Shown: piece after piece, positions 46,933-59,100 of the stretch
How positions within the stretch are numbered: position 1 is the stretch's first letter
How the letters are laid out: the number at the start of each line of letters is the position of its first letter
NCBI GenBank assembly: GCA_022579005.1
Contig: MU401506.1
Location: 143,454 to 207,453 of the forward strand
Source: Poronia punctata
Lineage: Eukaryota; Ascomycota; Sordariomycetes; Xylariales; Xylariaceae
DNA: 64,000 nt
Direction: 5' to 3'
Notes under the pieces: generated by a model
Told to the model about the DNA's origin: nothing
Seen by the model: only the letters and a program-made list of their open reading frames with translations
The model's database searches: none
Position numbers and translations under genes: made by a program

Positions 46933-48814
46933 ATGGAATCTCTAGATGAAGCCACATGGGACGCAGTCCTATATGGTACAGGCCTCTCACAATCACTTCT
47001 TGCTCTGTACGTGCTTTATTGTCCTCTTCTGTTCTCAAATTTTCATGTTGGCGTCGTTCTGACTGACCTAGCATATCTCCACAATGAAGCGCTCTCTCAC
47101 GATCCAACAAGCGTGTACTGCACCTTGATCCAAATGATTTTTATGGCGAGAACGAAGCGGCGCTTAGCCTTCAAGAGGCTGATGCTTGGGCCAGCGCCCA
47201 TGCTGGAACCACCGAGTTTACATCAACAACGTCATCAAGTGTTGACGCAGACCCTGTCGGCAGTTCAACCAAGGCTTCAGGCCTGAATGGGACACAAGCG
47301 AATGCGACCTCCGGGATAGCAGCTAGTCCCTTCTACCAGAATGCCAATACGTGGAAGCACCCTGACGCAGAGGCCGAAGGGCTATCTTTTCCCAGAGCTT
47401 ATTCGCTCGCTCTAGCCCCGCAGATCATCTACACCAAGTCAAAGCTCTTGTCTCAGCTGGTATCTTCCCGGGCCTATCGGCAAGTCGAGTTCCTGGCCGT
47501 CGGTTCTTTCTTCGTATACGGCACAGGAGATGCGGCGGCTGGCACAATGGTCCGCCGCATACCTAGTAGCCGTGAGGATGTGTTCTCAGCACAGTCGATC
47601 CCTGCCCGCTCGAAACGAGCGTTGATGAAATTCCTCAAGTTTGTGGTTGATTATGATTCCGAAGAACAAAAGCCTCTCTGGCAAGGGAGCGCTAAAGAGT
47701 TGCTATCCGATTATCTTGTCCGCGAGTTCAAGCTCGACGTGGGTTTACGTGACTGTATTCTGGCACTAACTCTTACTCTCGATGGGAAGATTACGTTAGA
47801 GGATGGCTTGGCCTCGATCCATCGTCATCTTACATCGACTGGGTTTTTCGGGCCAGGGTTTTGTGCTGTTTATCCCAAGTGGGGTGGCCTTTCGGAAGTC
47901 GCACAGGTAGGGTGCCGTGCCGGAGCGGTTGGTGGTGGCATATACATGCTCAGCACTGAGGCGTCCGTGGTCGAAAATACCAAGAACAACGAGATATCTC
48001 TCGGGTTGTCAAACGGGATGTCTGTTAGGACTACTGCTTTCGTGTCGTCACAAAAGTCTATCTCAACAACATCCCAGACCGTTGCACGGCTTGTGGCGGT
48101 CGTTAACTCTCCACTCACATCACTATTCGAAAAGTCGATAGAGGGTGCTCCGGTGCCGGCTGTGGCAGTTGTAGCATTCCCTCCTAGTTCTCTTTCGAGC
48201 AGCTCTGAGCCTGGTCTTGACGTTCCGATCTATGCCTTCGTACACTCTAGTGACACTGGAGAGTGCCCATCTGGTCAAAGTAAGTTTACCATACCCCTCC
48301 TAGCAATACTCTCCCTTCCCGGTGCAATGATGATACAACATTCGAATACTTATCTACATTGTCTGAGCTCTGCTTTGACGAAACAACCTCTGACAAACTG
48401 ATCGCACCCACACCTCATCCTCCAATTTGTGAATATTGGTTCGAGGAGCTTCATGCTAATCATTCTATTTCTATAGGTGTCGTATATTTGACAATGCTGG
48501 CCGTCCCGCGTGCTTCACATATACTCGATTCGACTCTGTCTACCCTTATCCAGGCTTCAGCCCCTTCAACGCGTGTTTTGTACAAACTATACTACGAACA
48601 GTCAGCAAGTGATAGCCAAGCTATAGTGACTCCGCGAGATGGTGCCACTGTGTTCGAGTTTCCATCTCCCTCGCTTGGCCTGTCGTTTGATGATGCGAGT
48701 CTAAACCCCGTCAAGGAGGCTTGGAAGCTTGTGATGAAGGGTGACGCGTCCGATGATGCGTATATGATGTTCGAGGACCGCGAAGGCATGGTTGATGACG
48801 AGTCGTTTGACTAA
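46933..48814 (+). CDS. MRS6: Rab escort protein (REP / Mrs6-like), three exons
   Basis: REP presents newly made Rab GTPases to geranylgeranyltransferase II and delivers them to membranes. Exons 46933-47006, 47090-48279 and 48477-48814 join in frame for 533 residues. The first splice restores the Rossmann-like nucleotide motif of the GDI/REP superfamily: AVLYGTGLSQSLLALALSRSNKRVLHLDPNDFYGENEA (residues about 11-48; here shown as two pieces, YGTGLSQSLLA and LSRSNKRVLHLDPNDFYG). A REP-specific insertion follows (Ser/Thr/Ala-rich, about 60-100). Then come RAYSLALAPQIIYTKSKLL, FLAVGSFFVY, and GGLSEVAQVGCRAGAVGGGIYML, the conserved core. The length and the insertion favour REP over Rab GDI. It is convergent with REC8. 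Confidence 0.93.
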
Positions 48815-49271
48815 AGTGGTCAACGTGGCCACGGTCTCCTACGAGATTCACGGTGAGGTGATAGTATATATCTAAACGACCAGTAGAAATGAAAAGTTAC
48901 TATCAGTTTATTACCTCTTTTCATTTGACCATGACTCGTTAGGGAACTATTCCATTGATTGTGCGAAATAACAAATATGCCCTGTGGACATAATCTAGCA
49001 ACCACATGGCAGATGCTCTCAGCGATATCCTCGAGCTTCCAAGTCATCAGATATTCATCCCGAATTCGTTTCCTCCCTACTTATTACCTTTTAACGCCAA
49101 GCCATGCAATCGGTATATAGCTCAAACCATGTCCCATCCCATATTTAGCAACCCTAATAAGACAATTAATTCTCTTGTCGTGTTTTTCCTTCGCCACTCA
49201 ATAGTCGCCGGCGAAACCAGAGCCAGCGATAAATGACGAAAGGTTATTGAAAAGCAAACCACGTCTCCGCC
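48815..49271. terminator. Convergent 3' region of Rab escort gene and REC8
   Basis: About 460 bp separate the two stop codons. AT-rich and pyrimidine-rich stretches are present but I do not assign a specific terminator. The short frame at 49006-49236 is not recognised. Confidence 0.4.
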
Positions 49272-51449
49272 TCACGCGGAAATAAGGCCTCCGGCCCCAA
49301 GCCATATGGCCCCGAAAGGCTTCTCGTCCTCGCCGTCTTGTTCCACGGTAATCCTGCCTTTGGTAACGAGACAAAGCGTGTGGTAGAATGCCTGGGCGGC
49401 CGTGTGCCTGGGTGTAGTTCTCGGCACGAACAAGTCATCGAAAGCAAGCCATTTGCGGTGCATTTCGCAATCATCATCGCGTCGTCGCTCGCCGTCTTGC
49501 GCGACGGCCTCTTGCACATAAGTGAGGAAATTATTTCCTTCCATGTCGAGCTTCCCTGCCAAGAGTTCGTCGGTCTGTTGTTGTGCTTTGGTTTGCTGCT
49601 CCGGAATAATGGCGTCGAAGGAGTTGTTGTTGTTGTCGTCGTCGTCGTTGGAACCCAGTCCGATGGGAGGAAATCCGTCATAATCGCTCTCGATATGCCC
49701 GTCGCTGTAACGGACTATATCTTGGGGGTCGCCTTGTCTAGCTAGTGGACTTGATAAGACGCGGCCTCGCTGAGCGGAATGTGGTGCGCGGATAGATGAT
49801 CCCGGGACTGCGGATGAGCCTCGGTTCCATGGCTGGAGTGTAGAGGATAGAAGGTGGTCGGACATGGGGTGAGCGGCCTCTCGGCCGACCTCCTGGCCGG
49901 GTTCTTCGGCCATGGGATCGTCGACGAAGACGAAGTCGTCGGCATCTTGACGGGCTTGATCCTGCTCTTCTGTGCTTTCCATCAGTCTGGGTCTTACTCG
50001 TCGGCCTTCGTTACGGTCGTCCTCCTCCTGAAATGCTTCTGATGAGGTACGACGCGTACCGCGGCGAGTCTCGATGTCGATTCCGGTAATTGTCTTGAAC
50101 AAGACGTCACCGGAGAATGTGACAGCCAGTGGGTGAACGAGGTTAGGCACACCAACGCCTCTACCAATATCTCCGATTCCGTATCCGAATGTGAGAAGCA
50201 TCGCGTTTCTTTTCGCTTGTCTTGCGGTGATATGAACATGGGCTCTACCAGTGCAATTCTTGAGATAGTCATTCTGCCAGTTCTTAAGAGTCACCTTTCC
50301 GACCTGTGTATGCCTATCTATCTTGAGTTTTCGGCCTCTACGAGATGAGACTCGGTGAGAAGCGCGCTCATCTCGGACAAATGCTTCATGTCGTTGGCGC
50401 TCCGGGAAGGGCTCCGCATCTGGAAGTATTTCTTCCTGCATGACAACATCGACTTGGTCGTCGAAAACAGGTTGCTGGTCCATTTCTCTAGCATCGTCAA
50501 CAGCTGTGGGCGGTAGAGGAGGAAGTTGCGGCTCGTCTTCGACCATGGCCACTACTTCCGGTTCAATGACATTTCCATCCGCATCAATCTCGATGCCCCA
50601 ATCGCCTTGTCCGCCGAATGGATCTTCTTCATTCGGGAAAATCAGCGGCTCGTCGTCATCCTTCTGGGTCACAGATAAACCTTCGAGACCAAAAGGCGAA
50701 ACAGGGCCAGCCGAGGAGCTGCTGGAGTGATTCAAGTCGAGCTGGATCTGTATGCCGTGTCCTGGGCTTTGGGAATTGGACATCTGGGTGCTTGCCGGGG
50801 ACATCTGAGACGAAGTCTTCTGCGTCTTACTCTGACTGATGACTAGAGATTCAAGATCAAAGTGTGGCAATGGCATGTTTGGATCGAATGCTGGGTCGTC
50901 CTCGATCACGAGATTCTCTGGTCTTTTTCCCAAAACGTCAGCCCACTCGTTCCTACTCATTTAATTTGGAGAGAAGGAAAAGAAACATACCTTGCTTTGC
51001 CTGCTTCAGGATCGATTTGATTGCCAGAGAAGTTTCTGAAGAATAATCTCATCTGATCTTGTGTCCTCTTCGCATCGGCTACCAGGTAGGTGAATTGCTG
51101 GTTATGCACGCGTGCCACGCCATACAAGAGACTTCCCTGGAGACGCAGTGCAATCGGCGCGCCAGGCTCGATGATCTTGCCGCATGCTCCCCTCACATCA
51201 ACCTCTTGTATTGCCTTGCGGTTTACTCTTCTTGTGCTTGTCTGTCTACTTGTCGTAGCGACAAGCCTGCGTTTGAGTTAGATTAACAGCTTGTAGGTAG
51301 GATAACGGAGAGGATGAAAGCAGATAACGGACGACTTACCAGACGGTAGCAACGCCATACTGGCGGCTTGTTAGGACTAAAAGAAAGTGTCAATACATGT
51401 CCGAGACAGCACTCAAGATGCTATACTTACTCTCGTGGCTGTAAAACAT
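49272..51449 (-). CDS. REC8: Rec8-type meiotic cohesin kleisin, four exons
   Basis: Rec8 replaces Rad21/Scc1 in the cohesin ring during meiosis and is cut by separase. Minus-strand exons are 51449-51431 (MFYSHE), 51376-51340, 51266-50991, and a last exon from 50922 or 50952 to 49272, giving 660 or 670 residues. Splicing yields MFYSHE-ILTSRQYGVATVW-LVATTSRQ, then VNRKAIQEVDV and APIALRLQGSLLYGVARVHNQQ: the Rad21/Rec8 N-terminal domain (about 1-110). The middle is acidic and low-complexity, as in kleisins. Basic SSRRGRKLKIDR and HITARQAKRNAML lie at about 320-370. The C-terminal winged helix is short (AAQAFYHTLCLVTKGRITVEQ...PFGAIWLGA). The N-terminus is closer to Rec8 than to Rad21. An Asn/Asp-coding repeat lies at about 49618-49650. 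For intron 3, the 68-nt version (to 50923) seems more normal than the 38-nt version (to 50953). Confidence 0.9.
49612..49655 (-). repeat. Trinucleotide repeat coding Asn/Asp in REC8
   Basis: GTT and GTC trinucleotides in tandem on the + strand (AAC and GAC on the coding strand) give SNDDDDNNNNS in REC8. It is a short microsatellite inside a disordered part of the protein. Confidence 0.85.
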
Positions 51450-53449
51450 ATTGGTCGTTTCTCAGTCAGTAGCACAATCGAAAAGAATATGTAGAGATTC
51501 TGGCAGTGGTCCATATAAATGGAACGCACACGCGCTTATCTCCAACAAGTAACAAAATATTTCGGGTTAAGGCTCCGACGTTGCCTGAGAGAAAGAAATA
51601 CTGAATTTAGTGAGTGTTGCTGTGGTTGAAAGGAATGTTTGTTGAAGAGGTTTAAGTCCCCAGGCCCCGTTGCTCTTATAGGTTAAACAAGCTTATATGA
51701 AGTTGAAGACTGGAACTCTTCAAGTCTTCTTCGCCTGTATCATAATTGCCTAGTATTCGATGGACATATGTATAGGCAATGTGCTTATCTCCCCTGGTGT
51801 TCGATGAGTTATATATACATGATGTACGTGGGTACCATCTAGTAAACATATAAGTGTACCTACATCACATGAGCAGATTCTTCAACTGTGCTGCCTTGAG
51901 AAATTAGGAATGACCGCGCCCTGTGGCCATTTACAGAGGTACTAGCAATACGGGGATACAGAACTTCAGAAGGTAAGTACATAACTACATGCCCAAGTAT
52001 GTACCTTAATGGACCAGATACACCGTTAGCAGTCGTCGCTTCCTTTTGGATCTACCCCTATTCCTTAGTAAGGGAAGTGACTACCTACCTACCTTACCTA
52101 CATAGGTAAATATCTTGTAGCAAATGTTTATGCGTCGACGCGCGCTTTCCGTCTGTATTCTATAAGTTAGATTGATATATACAGATTCTCGGTGCGTAAC
52201 CTTTTAAATCTGTCAATAGTTTTTGATCCAAGTCCTTTGCCGGCCTGGGTTGAATTTGATACTCTCTGTTTGTCCTCACTGATTGGCTAGGGCTAGGTTA
52301 CAACTGCTTGAACATGTTACTCCTCTGGCTTCCGCCGGGATCTAGGAGTGCAAGACAAGAATAAGGCAATTCCATTTCTAGTTCTTCAGCTATCGGTTAG
52401 TGATATTCCTACACAATAAGTCTAATGTAACAAGTCCTAGTTTTCCTCATCCTGAGCCTTTTATAAGCCGATCTAGTTGCTCTTATCAAGAAGAGCTCCC
52501 TTATCTGCACAGGTTATAAGAGATGCATAGCTAAAATCGTCTTGTTTGAAGAGAACATGATCGTATACGTGCTTAGATAATAGGGTAAAACTGATACTTT
52601 ATAAGTTACCAGTTGACTAAATCTTGTTTAGAGGGGTATGTTTTGACTACCTCTTATGTACTTGGAATTTACTTTCACACAATGTTGGTTTAAGAATGGT
52701 ATACATTCCAAGCCCATACCTAAGGGAAAAAATATAGAATCCAATATTAGGAAATAGATAAAGTTAAAATTAACTTGGTTATCTTACATAGGTAGTGTAC
52801 GCTTACGCTTCCTATTCCAATGCTTTATTCTAATGGATATTTTTCCCACTTGGCCAAGGCGAGCATCGTTTTGATTCCTAATCTTTTCTAGCCGGGCCGA
52901 CCCGTTGGTAAAAGTAATGATTGCGACATAGTGGGGTTCTGCACGTCAGGTCCCTGCATGCCCGGTCTGGCCAATCATCGGAGCTAGGTATAATCGTGCA
53001 CGCCAAGATACGTGGGACAGCAACCTTTATCGGTCAGTACCGCGCTGTCTGCGAAAATGTGTCTTGCCCCCCCTTGGGTCTCGAAGATTTTGCTTCTTTA
53101 CTCTCCTTTGTCTCAACCTCATTACAAAATTTGTCGCGACCCATTCCTCAAAAAGACAAGTTCCTAAGGAGCCTACTATTTGAATTTCAGTGCTCTAACT
53201 GCCATGCTAGCAACCAGACCAAGGGACGATCTCTCTCCCAGGATTAGTAAATCGCTTATATCACAGTGGGCCAGACGGTAGCCACTAGATGCCTCTTATT
53301 GCCACAAAGTCTCAACCTACTCTTCCCGATCTAATCCACCAGCGTTCCCTCTGAACTCGAGGAGCTCTTAGGCTCGTAGCCCTCGCTTACCACTGATTAC
53401 CAGCAGTCTACCTTTTAGACACGTCACACCAGGTCTGCTGCTGCCCACA
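51450..53449. promoter_or_regulatory. 2-kb divergent region between REC8 and ALO1
   Basis: The genes on both sides are transcribed away from this region, so it should carry both promoters. It contains TACCTACCTACC tetramer runs (52083-52096) and TAGGTA motifs. The frame at 52921-53247 has no recognisable domain. Confidence 0.45.
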
Positions 53450-55024
53450 ATGGATCCCCTCGTCGTCGCCGAACTAGCCAAGTGCGACGACGGCGTTCCC
53501 TTCCCTGCAAAACCACATCATGTCCACAGCACCTGGGCCAAAACCTTTGTGTCCCGGCCCGATCTTTATCTCCAGCCGGAGACTCTGCCGGAGATAGAGA
53601 AGATCGCAAAGCTGGCGCACAGATGTCACCGTCGAATAACCACGACTGGCTGTGGTCACTCGCCCAGTTCTCTGACTTGCACCTCGTCCTGGCTCGTGAA
53701 CCTTGACAAGTACAACCGCATTATATCTCTCGATGATAAGACTGGGGTGGTAGTGATGCAGTCAGGCATTCGCTTATACGACCTTTGTGATGAACTGGCA
53801 AAACATGGGCTCGCCATGCCCAATCTTGGCAGTATCAACGAGCAGTCGATTGCTGGGGCCATCGCTACTGGTACGCATGGTTCTAGTCTCCGCTATGGCA
53901 TCATGTCCGAGAATGTCTTGTCACTGCGCATAACTATTGCTGATGGGACGACGCGGTCTTGTTCGCCGGAAGATGACCCAGAGTTATTCCGCGCCGCTCT
54001 CCTATCTCTCGGTGCCCTTGGAATCATAACCGAGGTTACCTTCCAGGCCGTGCCCGAGTTCAATCTAAAGTGGCGCCAAGTCATCGATGCCGACAGCAAA
54101 ATGCTGCATGCTTGGGACGACAATCTTTGGACACAGGCCGAGTACGTCCGGGTTTGGTGGTATCCCCACACTAGGCGTGCTGTGGTTTGGTCAGCAGACC
54201 CGACGGACGAGCCACTGGTTGACCCTCCAAGTTCTTACTACGGTGGTACACTGGGATATTACGTCTACCATAACCTACTGTACGTAGCACAGTATGTCCC
54301 GCGTATCCTGCCTTGGATTGAGTGGTTCATCTTCGGCATGGAATTTGGCTTCTCGAACGGTTCTGCGACCCAGGCAGTTCAACATAGCCGCAAAGCATTG
54401 TTGCTGAATTGCCTGTATTCTCAATATGTTAATGAGTGGGCGATTCCGTTGAGCAAGGGTCCGGAGGCCTTGATGAGACTGAGCAGCTGGTTAAACAACC
54501 TGCCCCCTACTGACCCGGATCATGTGCCTCATAATATCCCCTTCTCCGCCAAGGGGCTCTGGGTGCATTCTCCAGTTGAAGTTCGTGTCACCGACTCTTC
54601 CCCGGCAAATCCCAAGGCAAGGAGGCCGAATACTCGGCCGTACCTCGACCCGACGGTTGAAACGGAGCCGACGCTGTATATAAATGCCACACTATACCGG
54701 CCCTACCATCACGACCCTCCTTCTCGTGCTCGTTATTACGAAGCTTTCGAATGGCTCATGAGAGAATTGGGTGGGAGACCTCATTGGGCAAAGAACTTTG
54801 AGACAACAGGCACCGATATTGAAAAGATGTACGGCAGTGAGCTTCAACACTGGCGCCAGGTTCGGAACCGGGTCGACCCTGACGGCATGTTTGTTGGGCC
54901 GTGGCATCGTCGTTACGTACTCGGGGATGGCAAGAGGTTACCTTATGAAGAGATCGATATCGGATCTACACGGGTGTCTGACACGGCGGTACATTTCAGG
55001 GGGGCTGTCCCGACTGGTCCATGA
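53450..55024 (+). CDS. ALO1: D-arabinono-1,4-lactone oxidase
   Basis: ALO1 makes the last step of D-erythroascorbate synthesis, oxidising D-arabinono-1,4-lactone with oxygen in a flavin-dependent reaction at mitochondrial membranes. A single frame gives 524 residues, the family size. The FAD-binding (PCMH/VAO-type) domain covers about residues 25-200: HSTWAKTFVSRPDLYLQPET at the start, the TGCGHSPSSLTCTSSWLVNL motif in which the His is expected to bind FAD covalently, VVMQSGIRLYDLCDEL, and SINEQSIAGAIATGTHGSSLRYG. The ALO C-terminal domain follows, with LSLGALGIITEVTFQAVPEF, LYINATLYRPYH, GGRPHWAKNF and the conserved end DPDGMFVGPWHRRYVLGD. All motifs are intact. The start at 53450 is the first ATG in the frame and gives the normal N-terminus. 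No intron is needed. Confidence 0.95.
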   Translation: MDPLVVAELAKCDDGVPFPAKPHHVHSTWAKTFVSRPDLYLQPETLPEIEKIAKLAHRCHRRITTTGCGHSPSSLTCTSSWLVNLDKYNRIISLDDKTGVVVMQSGIRLYDLCDELAKHGLAMPNLGSINEQSIAGAIATGTHGSSLRYGIMSENVLSLRITIADGTTRSCSPEDDPELFRAALLSLGALGIITEVTFQAVPEFNLKWRQVIDADSKMLHAWDDNLWTQAEYVRVWWYPHTRRAVVWSADPTDEPLVDPPSSYYGGTLGYYVYHNLLYVAQYVPRILPWIEWFIFGMEFGFSNGSATQAVQHSRKALLLNCLYSQYVNEWAIPLSKGPEALMRLSSWLNNLPPTDPDHVPHNIPFSAKGLWVHSPVEVRVTDSSPANPKARRPNTRPYLDPTVETEPTLYINATLYRPYHHDPPSRARYYEAFEWLMRELGGRPHWAKNFETTGTDIEKMYGSELQHWRQVRNRVDPDGMFVGPWHRRYVLGDGKRLPYEEIDIGSTRVSDTAVHFRGAVPTGP

Positions 55025-55870
55025 TTTTCCAAAAATAAGGGGTCGTCTACCTAACCTTAGGTACCTACTTACCTAATATCTCTTGCCTATAAACAAGAGT
55101 TACTAAGATGATTTATATAGACCGTGCGATACACTGTGCTCTTGGATTTGGTCGTTCTTTCCTTAAACAGTAGCTTCTACCATCTAAGTCTCTTTGGTAC
55201 CTACGAGATACTTGGTAGATTTGTGTTTTTCAAGCGGCGTTTTGAAGGCTAATATTGCCTATATTATATACCTTTCTACATTTGCTCGATGTCTACTGTG
55301 TACATGTAGTGGAAAAGAGTCGGGGCTTGTACTCTCACACGTAACAAATCGTGGAAAGCACCAGACCTACAATAGGTAGGTGCCTATGGAAGCGTGACAG
55401 AGGAATAAAACTCGTACGGCAAGTACGTCGGTTAGATGGGCATGCCAAGGTTCTTTCTGGGAGCAGCTGTTATGAGATTTACCAAGTTCGTTATCCACCT
55501 CCTAGGCTTGAAATATCTTGACATTTGCCCAATTCCCGTCTGTCTACTTTGCATTTTTCCGCCCTACCTTACCTTCATTACCCTATCGTTAAGTCTTGTA
55601 TGCTGGACTTCGGTTCGCAGCCGGTATACATTGGTTTCTCAGGCGTTGGAAACCCCGGCTCCCAGGCTTTGTCCTCCATCTTCCTTCGGCGGCTGGTTAG
55701 CGAGCTGAAGCCAAAATGGGGAGAGCAACCCGTTCAGCATCAAGTCAGTATTACATACGGTGTATCCTAACTCGCCTCCTTGCTCAACCATTACCGAGCT
55801 ATACTAACAAATTCGGTTCGTGTAGAAAAGGTGGCTAAGAAGCGCATATAGGGTTGGCCGGACCCGACCT
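55025..55870. other. Region downstream of ALO1
   Basis: This holds the ALO1 3' UTR and short unrecognised frames (55194-55379, 55436-55708, 55525-55770). GGTACC palindromes occur near 55060 and 55197. No gene is supported. Confidence 0.4.
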
Positions 55871-55905
55871 ATTAAAGGAGGACCCAGTAGGTAAATGGAC
55901 CTATA

Positions 55906-56105
55906 GGTACCTACGGCTAAATGCTAAGGGACCTATGGGTAGATGGGTACCCACGACGAAATGCTAAGAGACCTATAGGTAGATAGGTACTTATAATAAG
56001 ATGCTAAGGCTAAATAGGTACTTATAAGCAAATGTTAAGGGGTTTATAGGTAAATAGGTAACGATAACTAAATGCTAAAGGGCTTGTAAGTAAGGAAATA
56101 GGTAA
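55906..56105 (+). repeat. Decaying ~40-bp tandem repeat, about five units
   Basis: Units begin with GGTA at 55906, 55946, 55986, 56017, 56057 and a partial one at 56101. The consensus runs GGTAC, then about TTATAACTAAATGCTAAGGG, then ACCTATAGGTAGATA. The first two units keep C and G at many places where later units have T or A, so AT content rises toward the AT-rich block that follows. The third unit is about 9 bp short. Confidence 0.85.
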
Positions 56106-59100
56106 AGATTTAATACTGTTAATTATGCTATTAGTATATAATTAATATATTATATATTTACTTTTAATTAATGTATAGTTTTAAACTTGCTTTTTTTAAA
56201 TTATATATAAATAATTTTTTACTATATATATATTTTTACTTAAAAACTTTATTATATTATATATTTTAGTTATAGTAAATATTATAATTAATTTAATATT
56301 AAGTAGTATACTAGTAGCTAGAAAGCAAAAGCTTAATTAAAGATTTTAAACGTAATTTTTTTATATTTAAGTAAGTACTTTATTTTTTTAATTAAGCAAA
56401 CATACTAATGCTATAGTAACGTTTTGCTTAAGTCTTATAGTATTTTTATACGTTACTTTATTTTGCTTATACTAAAAGTTATTTTAACTAAGTAATAAGT
56501 AGTTTTTTAAGTTTTAGTTCTAGTTTTTTATAAAGTAGCCTTAACTAAAAACTTTTAAAAGCATACTTTTTATAGTAAGCGCGCTAAATACTTTACTAAA
56601 CTAAGTACTTATTAACTATAAAAAGTTAATACTTAGCTTTTTAGCTTTTATTAAAAATAAAGTATATAGTTTGTAAACTTTATAATAATTAATATATAAT
56701 TAGTATATTAAAATATAAAAATATATATAGTTTTTGTTTGCAAATTTAAGTAATTGCTTAGCTTGCTTTTAAAAAAAGCTTTTTTTAATTATTAACTTTA
56801 AATAAAGTATAGCTAATTATTTAGTAAAGCATGTTATGCTTAGTTAAAGTAAATAGTATATATATTAGCAAGCTTTTTTTATTTAAGCAATATATAACTG
56901 CTTAAAAGGCAGGGTTTTTGTTTTTTACTGCTTTTTAAATTAAAAAGAAAATAATTATTAGTTAGTAGCGCTAAAGTTAAATCTTATAATAAAAGGTTTT
57001 TAAAGCTTTAATATAATAGTTTTTTTATACTATATAGCTTTTATATTAAAGGTTTTATATATAATTAGTATATGTTAAATTTAATAAGTAAATACTTATA
57101 TACTAAATATGCTTTATAAGTATAGTTTAAAAGTAAGTTTATAAAAATTTTTTATTTTATAATAAATAGTAAATATATTAAACTGCTTTATTAAATATGT
57201 TGTTAATAGTAAGACGCTATTTTATATAGTTAGCTTTTTAAGCGTTTAAGTAAAAAAAAATAATAAAAAGTTGCTATATAATAGTAAGTTAGCAAAGTTT
57301 TTAATATAAGTTAATTATTAGTTAGTATTATTTTTTTAACCTTTTTTTTTATATTATATTTAAGCTTTTTATAAGTAGTACTATTTAAAGTATATACTTT
57401 TTTATATTTAGTAATATTTTAAGCTAAATAAGTTGCTTAGTTTTGCATATATTTAATAATTTGCTTTATTAGTTTAAACTACTTATTATTTTATTAGTTA
57501 TTAAAAGCATTATATAAAACGTTTTTATTTTTTAATATGTTAAACTTTTTAATAATATTTTTTAAGTTAATAACAAAACTTATACTTTTTTTTACTAAAA
57601 ACTTAATAATAACACTACTATTTTAAATACTAGTTAATTAAAAGTTTAAACTAGTTTTAAAAGTAGTAAGCTTATAAAAAATATTATTTTTTTAAGTAAT
57701 TTGCTTTAAGTGTTTATTTTAAAAGCAGCTAATAAATTAGTATAAATTAGTATATAAATAAAGTATATAACTTACTATATAGCTTTAACTTTTTTATAAA
57801 TTACTATAAATATAGTAGCTTTATTAACAGTGCTAGCTATAGCATTTTTTTGCCTTTATGCATTTTTTTTACGCTTAATTTATTAGTATAAGCGTTGTTT
57901 AGCGTTTTTATATTTTTTTTATATAAGTATTAAAGCTATAGCACGCTTATAGGCTTTTTTTATATGCAAATTAATAAATAGTTTAGTTTTTTTTTTATGC
58001 TATTTTAGTAAAGGCAATAGCATAGATCTTTTTGCTTTATGCTTTAATATTGTTTAAAAAAATTAGTATAAATTAGTATATAAAGTAAAAAAACATATTT
58101 TTTATAATAAAAAGCTAGTAGCTTAAATAAAGCTAATAATAAAATTATAAGTAACTAAGTACTATAAAGCATTTATTAGCTAAATATATGCAATATAAGT
58201 ATAAAATATAAAATAACTAATTAATTTTACTTTATAAAATAAAGGCGCAACCTAAAATAACAAAACTTTTAATTAAGTAAAAAATATAGCAAAAGTAAAG
58301 TATAAGTAAAGAAGTTAAAAATATATATATATAAGTATAATAAAAATTTTTTAAAATAAGGGTATAAAAATAAAAACATTTTGCTACTTTTAACTGCTTT
58401 TTTAGCCTAGCTACTACTATATATAAAATACTAATAGTTTAATAATATTATATATAAATTATATATATTATAAAAATAAAACTTTATAAATATTTTTAAA
58501 ACTTTATAAATTTAAATATATATATATATATATAGCTATATATAAATTAAAATTTAAATTTAAATATATATATATATATATATACTTACTTATTTTAAGT
58601 GCTTTAATATTTATAATTTTGTTTATAATTTAAAGTTTAATATATAATTTTTAACTAATAATATAGTACTTTATTATAATTAATATATAATTAGTATAAT
58701 TTTATACAACTCTTATTTATAAATATTTATTTAATTAGCTAAATTAAGTAGTGTTTTATTTTAATGCTATTTAGACCCGTTTTTAAAGCAAAGTACTATA
58801 TGCTTTTAACTTAAATAAATTATTTTTTTTTAGCCGCGTTTTGCTTATTAATAACTATATTTTGTTTTTATAAAGCTTTTATTATATTAGGCTAAGATTT
58901 TAAATATTATTTAGTTTATTATTTATTAATTTATTATTATTATTAAAATTGTTAATATTAAAAAGTTTACTTTTATAGCCTAAAAATAAATTTAGTAGTT
59001 GCAATACTGCTTTTAGCCTTTTAATATACTTACTATATATAATAATATTTTTATTATTAAAAAATGCGTTTTTAAAGTTTTTATTTATATATAAGTAAAA

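Noticed and set aside
50953..50990. Start of REC8 at the ATG at 50960
   Set aside because: It lies in the third intron; the conserved kleisin N-terminus (MFYSHE...) is encoded upstream and splices in frame.
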